In this document: positions 4,771-6,207 of the stretch, in pieces | Position numbering within the stretch: the stretch's first letter is position 1 | How the letters are laid out: every line of letters begins with the position of its first letter | Origin: Spirochaetaceae bacterium | Lineage (GTDB): Bacteria > Spirochaetota > Spirochaetia > Treponematales > Rectinemataceae | Length of the DNA: 6,207 nt | NCBI GenBank assembly: GCA_016794765.1 | Contig: JAEUJG010000084.1 | Span: 1 to 6,207 of the forward strand | Direction of reading: 5' to 3' | Position numbers and translations under genes: made by a program | The notes under the pieces: generated by a model | Told to the model about the DNA's origin: nothing | Databases searched by the model: none | The model's input: the letters and a program-made list of their open reading frames with translations, nothing else

Positions 4771-6207
4771 GCCAAGGCTCCCGCCAGGACGCCGACCTGG
4801 TAGACGGCGAAGCCGAGCGTCCAGCCCACGCCGAGCATGAAGGCCACGGCGAAGGCGAGCCACTTCCATCCGAGCTCGGCGCGGATCGTCGCGAGGGCCG
4901 CGAAGCAGGGCGGTATGGCCAGCGTGAAGAGCATCAGCACGAATGCCACGAGGGGATTGAAGACCGGATCGGCGCGGAGCGCGGAGCGGAGGCTTTCGCT
5001 TTCCTCCCCTTCCTCGCCGCCGGCGCGGTGCAGGATGGCGAGCGTCGAGACGACGACCTCCTTGGCCGCGAAGCCCGTGACCGTCGCGACGCCGATCTTC
5101 CAGTCGAAGCCGAGGGGCCGGAAGACGGGCTCGATGAGCTTGCCGAGGCGGCCGGCGTAGCTCCGGGACAACGCGGTCTCCCGCAGCGCCATCTCCAGCG
5201 CCGCCTCAACCTCCCGCTCCGCCGACTCGGGCGCGGCGCCGACGGCGGGGAGCCCGGCAGCGATGTCCGCGCGCAGCGTGGCGAGCTCGGCCTCCGTCGG
5301 CTCGTAGGCCGGAAAGGTCGTGATCGCCCAGATGAGGATCGAGGAGGCCAGGATCACCGTGCCGGCCTTCTTCGCGTATTGGGCCGTCTTTTCCCCGACG
5401 TGCCAGAGGAGTCCGCGCAGGGTCGGCGCGCGATAGGGAGGCAACTCCATGACGAAGGGCGTCGGATCGCCGCGCAGCACCGTCTTCTTGAGGACGAGGG
5501 CCGAGAGCAGGGCCAGGGCGACGCCGATAGCGTAGATCAGGAGCACGACGTTCGCCGCCCGCTCCGGGAAGAAGGCCGCGGCGAGGAGGACATGGACCGG
5601 CAGCTTGGCGCCGCAGCTCAGGAAGGGGATGACGAGGATGGTCACGACGCGGTCCCGGGGACTCTTCAGCGTCCGGGCCGCCATGATCGCCGGCACCGAA
5701 CAACCGAAGCCGAGCATCATCGGGAAGACCGACTGGCCGTGGAGGCCGAAGGCGTGGAGGAGGCGGTCGGTCGCGAAGGCGGCCCGGGACATGTAGCCGA
5801 TGTCCTCGAGCACGGAGAGGAGGAAAAAGAGGATCACGATCAGCGGCACGAAGGAGAAGACGCCGCCCACGCCCCCGATGACGCCGTCCACGACGAGGGA
5901 GTTGAGCGCCCCGGCCGGGATGGCCGCGCCGACGGTTCCGCCGAGCCAGGAGAAGAAGCCTTCGAGCCAAGCCATGGGATAGGCGCCCAGGGCAAAAGTC
6001 AGCTGGAACACGCCCCAGAGGACACCGACGAATATCGGCAGGGAAAGGTAGCGGTTCATGATCACCCGGTCGATCGCCTCGGTCAGCGAAAAGTCGGTCT
6101 TGGCCTTGATCGTGACCGCCTCGCGGGCCGCGCCGCGGATGTAGCCGTAGCGCCGTTCGGAGACGACGATCTCGGCGTCCTTGCCGTAATGCTTTTCGAT
6201 CCACGCG
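4767..6207 (-). CDS. feoB: Ferrous iron transport protein B, membrane part (5' end outside window)
   Basis: FeoB is the inner-membrane Fe(II) transporter with an N-terminal GTPase domain. Here 479 C-terminal codons are visible, and the frame stays open to the right edge, so the G domain lies outside. Residues 1-47 of the visible part (e.g. ERRYGYIRGAAREAV) are the link from the GTPase/GDI region into the membrane domain. The first Gate domain contains GFGCSVPAIMAARTL (166-180) and PFLSCGAKLPV (194-204), with the conserved Cys169 and Cys198. The second contains GFDWKIGVATVTGFAAKEVVVSTLA (366-389), then LAIPPCFAALATIRAELG with Cys434. A charged, helical insertion of about 45 residues (about 302-346) separates the two Gate halves. 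A GTG at 6065 is an internal valine, not the start. The gene overlaps the small Cys-rich gene downstream and shares its terminator. No feoA or Fur box can be seen, since the promoter is outside. Confidence 0.97.
   Translation of the reverse strand, partial: AWIEKHYGKDAEIVVSERRYGYIRGAAREAVTIKAKTDFSLTEAIDRVIMNRYLSLPIFVGVLWGVFQLTFALGAYPMAWLEGFFSWLGGTVGAAIPAGALNSLVVDGVIGGVGGVFSFVPLIVILFFLLSVLEDIGYMSRAAFATDRLLHAFGLHGQSVFPMMLGFGCSVPAIMAARTLKSPRDRVVTILVIPFLSCGAKLPVHVLLAAAFFPERAANVVLLIYAIGVALALLSALVLKKTVLRGDPTPFVMELPPYRAPTLRGLLWHVGEKTAQYAKKAGTVILASSILIWAITTFPAYEPTEAELATLRADIAAGLPAVGAAPESAEREVEAALEMALRETALSRSYAGRLGKLIEPVFRPLGFDWKIGVATVTGFAAKEVVVSTLAILHRAGGEEGEESESLRSALRADPVFNPLVAFVLMLFTLAIPPCFAALATIRAELGWKWLAFAVAFMLGVGWTLGFAVYQVGVLAGALA

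Noticed and set aside
2978..4840. 620-codon + strand frame overlapping ygiQ, the terminator and the feo genes
   Set aside because: Arg/Pro-rich nonsense composition, and it reads straight through a strong terminator and into genes on the opposite strand.
4546..4869. Longer 107-residue version of the Cys-rich protein
   Set aside because: The added 33 residues lie inside feoB in another frame and are Arg/Leu/Gly-rich. The ATG at 4770 has a good ribosome binding site and the 4-base overlap typical of coupled genes.
5206..6204. 332-codon - strand frame within feoB
   Set aside because: It is a shifted frame of feoB with Arg/Pro-rich composition; the true feoB frame shows conserved Gate motifs over the same bases.
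1..6207. CRISPR arrays, tRNA/rRNA genes, insertion sequences, attachment sites
   Set aside because: Looked for and not seen: no spaced repeat series, no tRNA-like cloverleaf, no transposase or integrase motifs, and uniform base composition across the window.

Overview
The window is very GC-rich throughout and densely packed with bacterial genes. It has no mobile elements, RNA genes or CRISPR array. No gene here fixes the taxon. The mix includes a split MacB-type ABC exporter, a COG4741-type membrane-anchored nuclease, a YgiQ radical SAM protein, and FeoB with a small Cys-rich partner. This fits a high-GC, probably anaerobic or microaerophilic bacterium that takes up ferrous iron. A Spirochaetota-like lineage is a weak guess from the nuclease and FeoB style.

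Layout: (1) Bases 1-2020 on the + strand carry an export operon: the last codons of a periplasmic adaptor (MacA/HlyD type), a MacB/LolD-class ATPase, and a MacB/YknZ-class permease. Each pair of genes shares a 4-base start/stop overlap. (2) A 9-bp GC hairpin separates the permease from a convergent gene on the - strand (2051-2488). That gene encodes a membrane-tethered PD-(D/E)xK nuclease-like protein. (3) Bases 2489-2555 are a compact divergent intergenic region. It has two promoter-like elements arranged symmetrically around one palindrome, each with its -10 box 6-7 bases before an ATG. (4) Bases 2556-4436 on the + strand encode a full-length YgiQ/UPF0313 radical SAM enzyme. (5) A G-rich 16-bp repeat and a strong bidirectional intrinsic terminator follow. 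(6) On the - strand, a ferrous iron uptake operon enters from the right edge. It consists of feoB (5' end outside the window) and, overlapping its stop, a 74-residue FeoB-associated Cys-rich membrane protein.

The genes form four transcription units: exporter, nuclease, radical SAM protein and iron uptake. No single pathway links them all. The most interesting points are the symmetric divergent promoter/operator with predicted leaderless starts, the CX2CX2CX2C tail of the small Feo protein, and the second cysteine cluster in the radical SAM protein. I did not find a convincing new multi-gene system.
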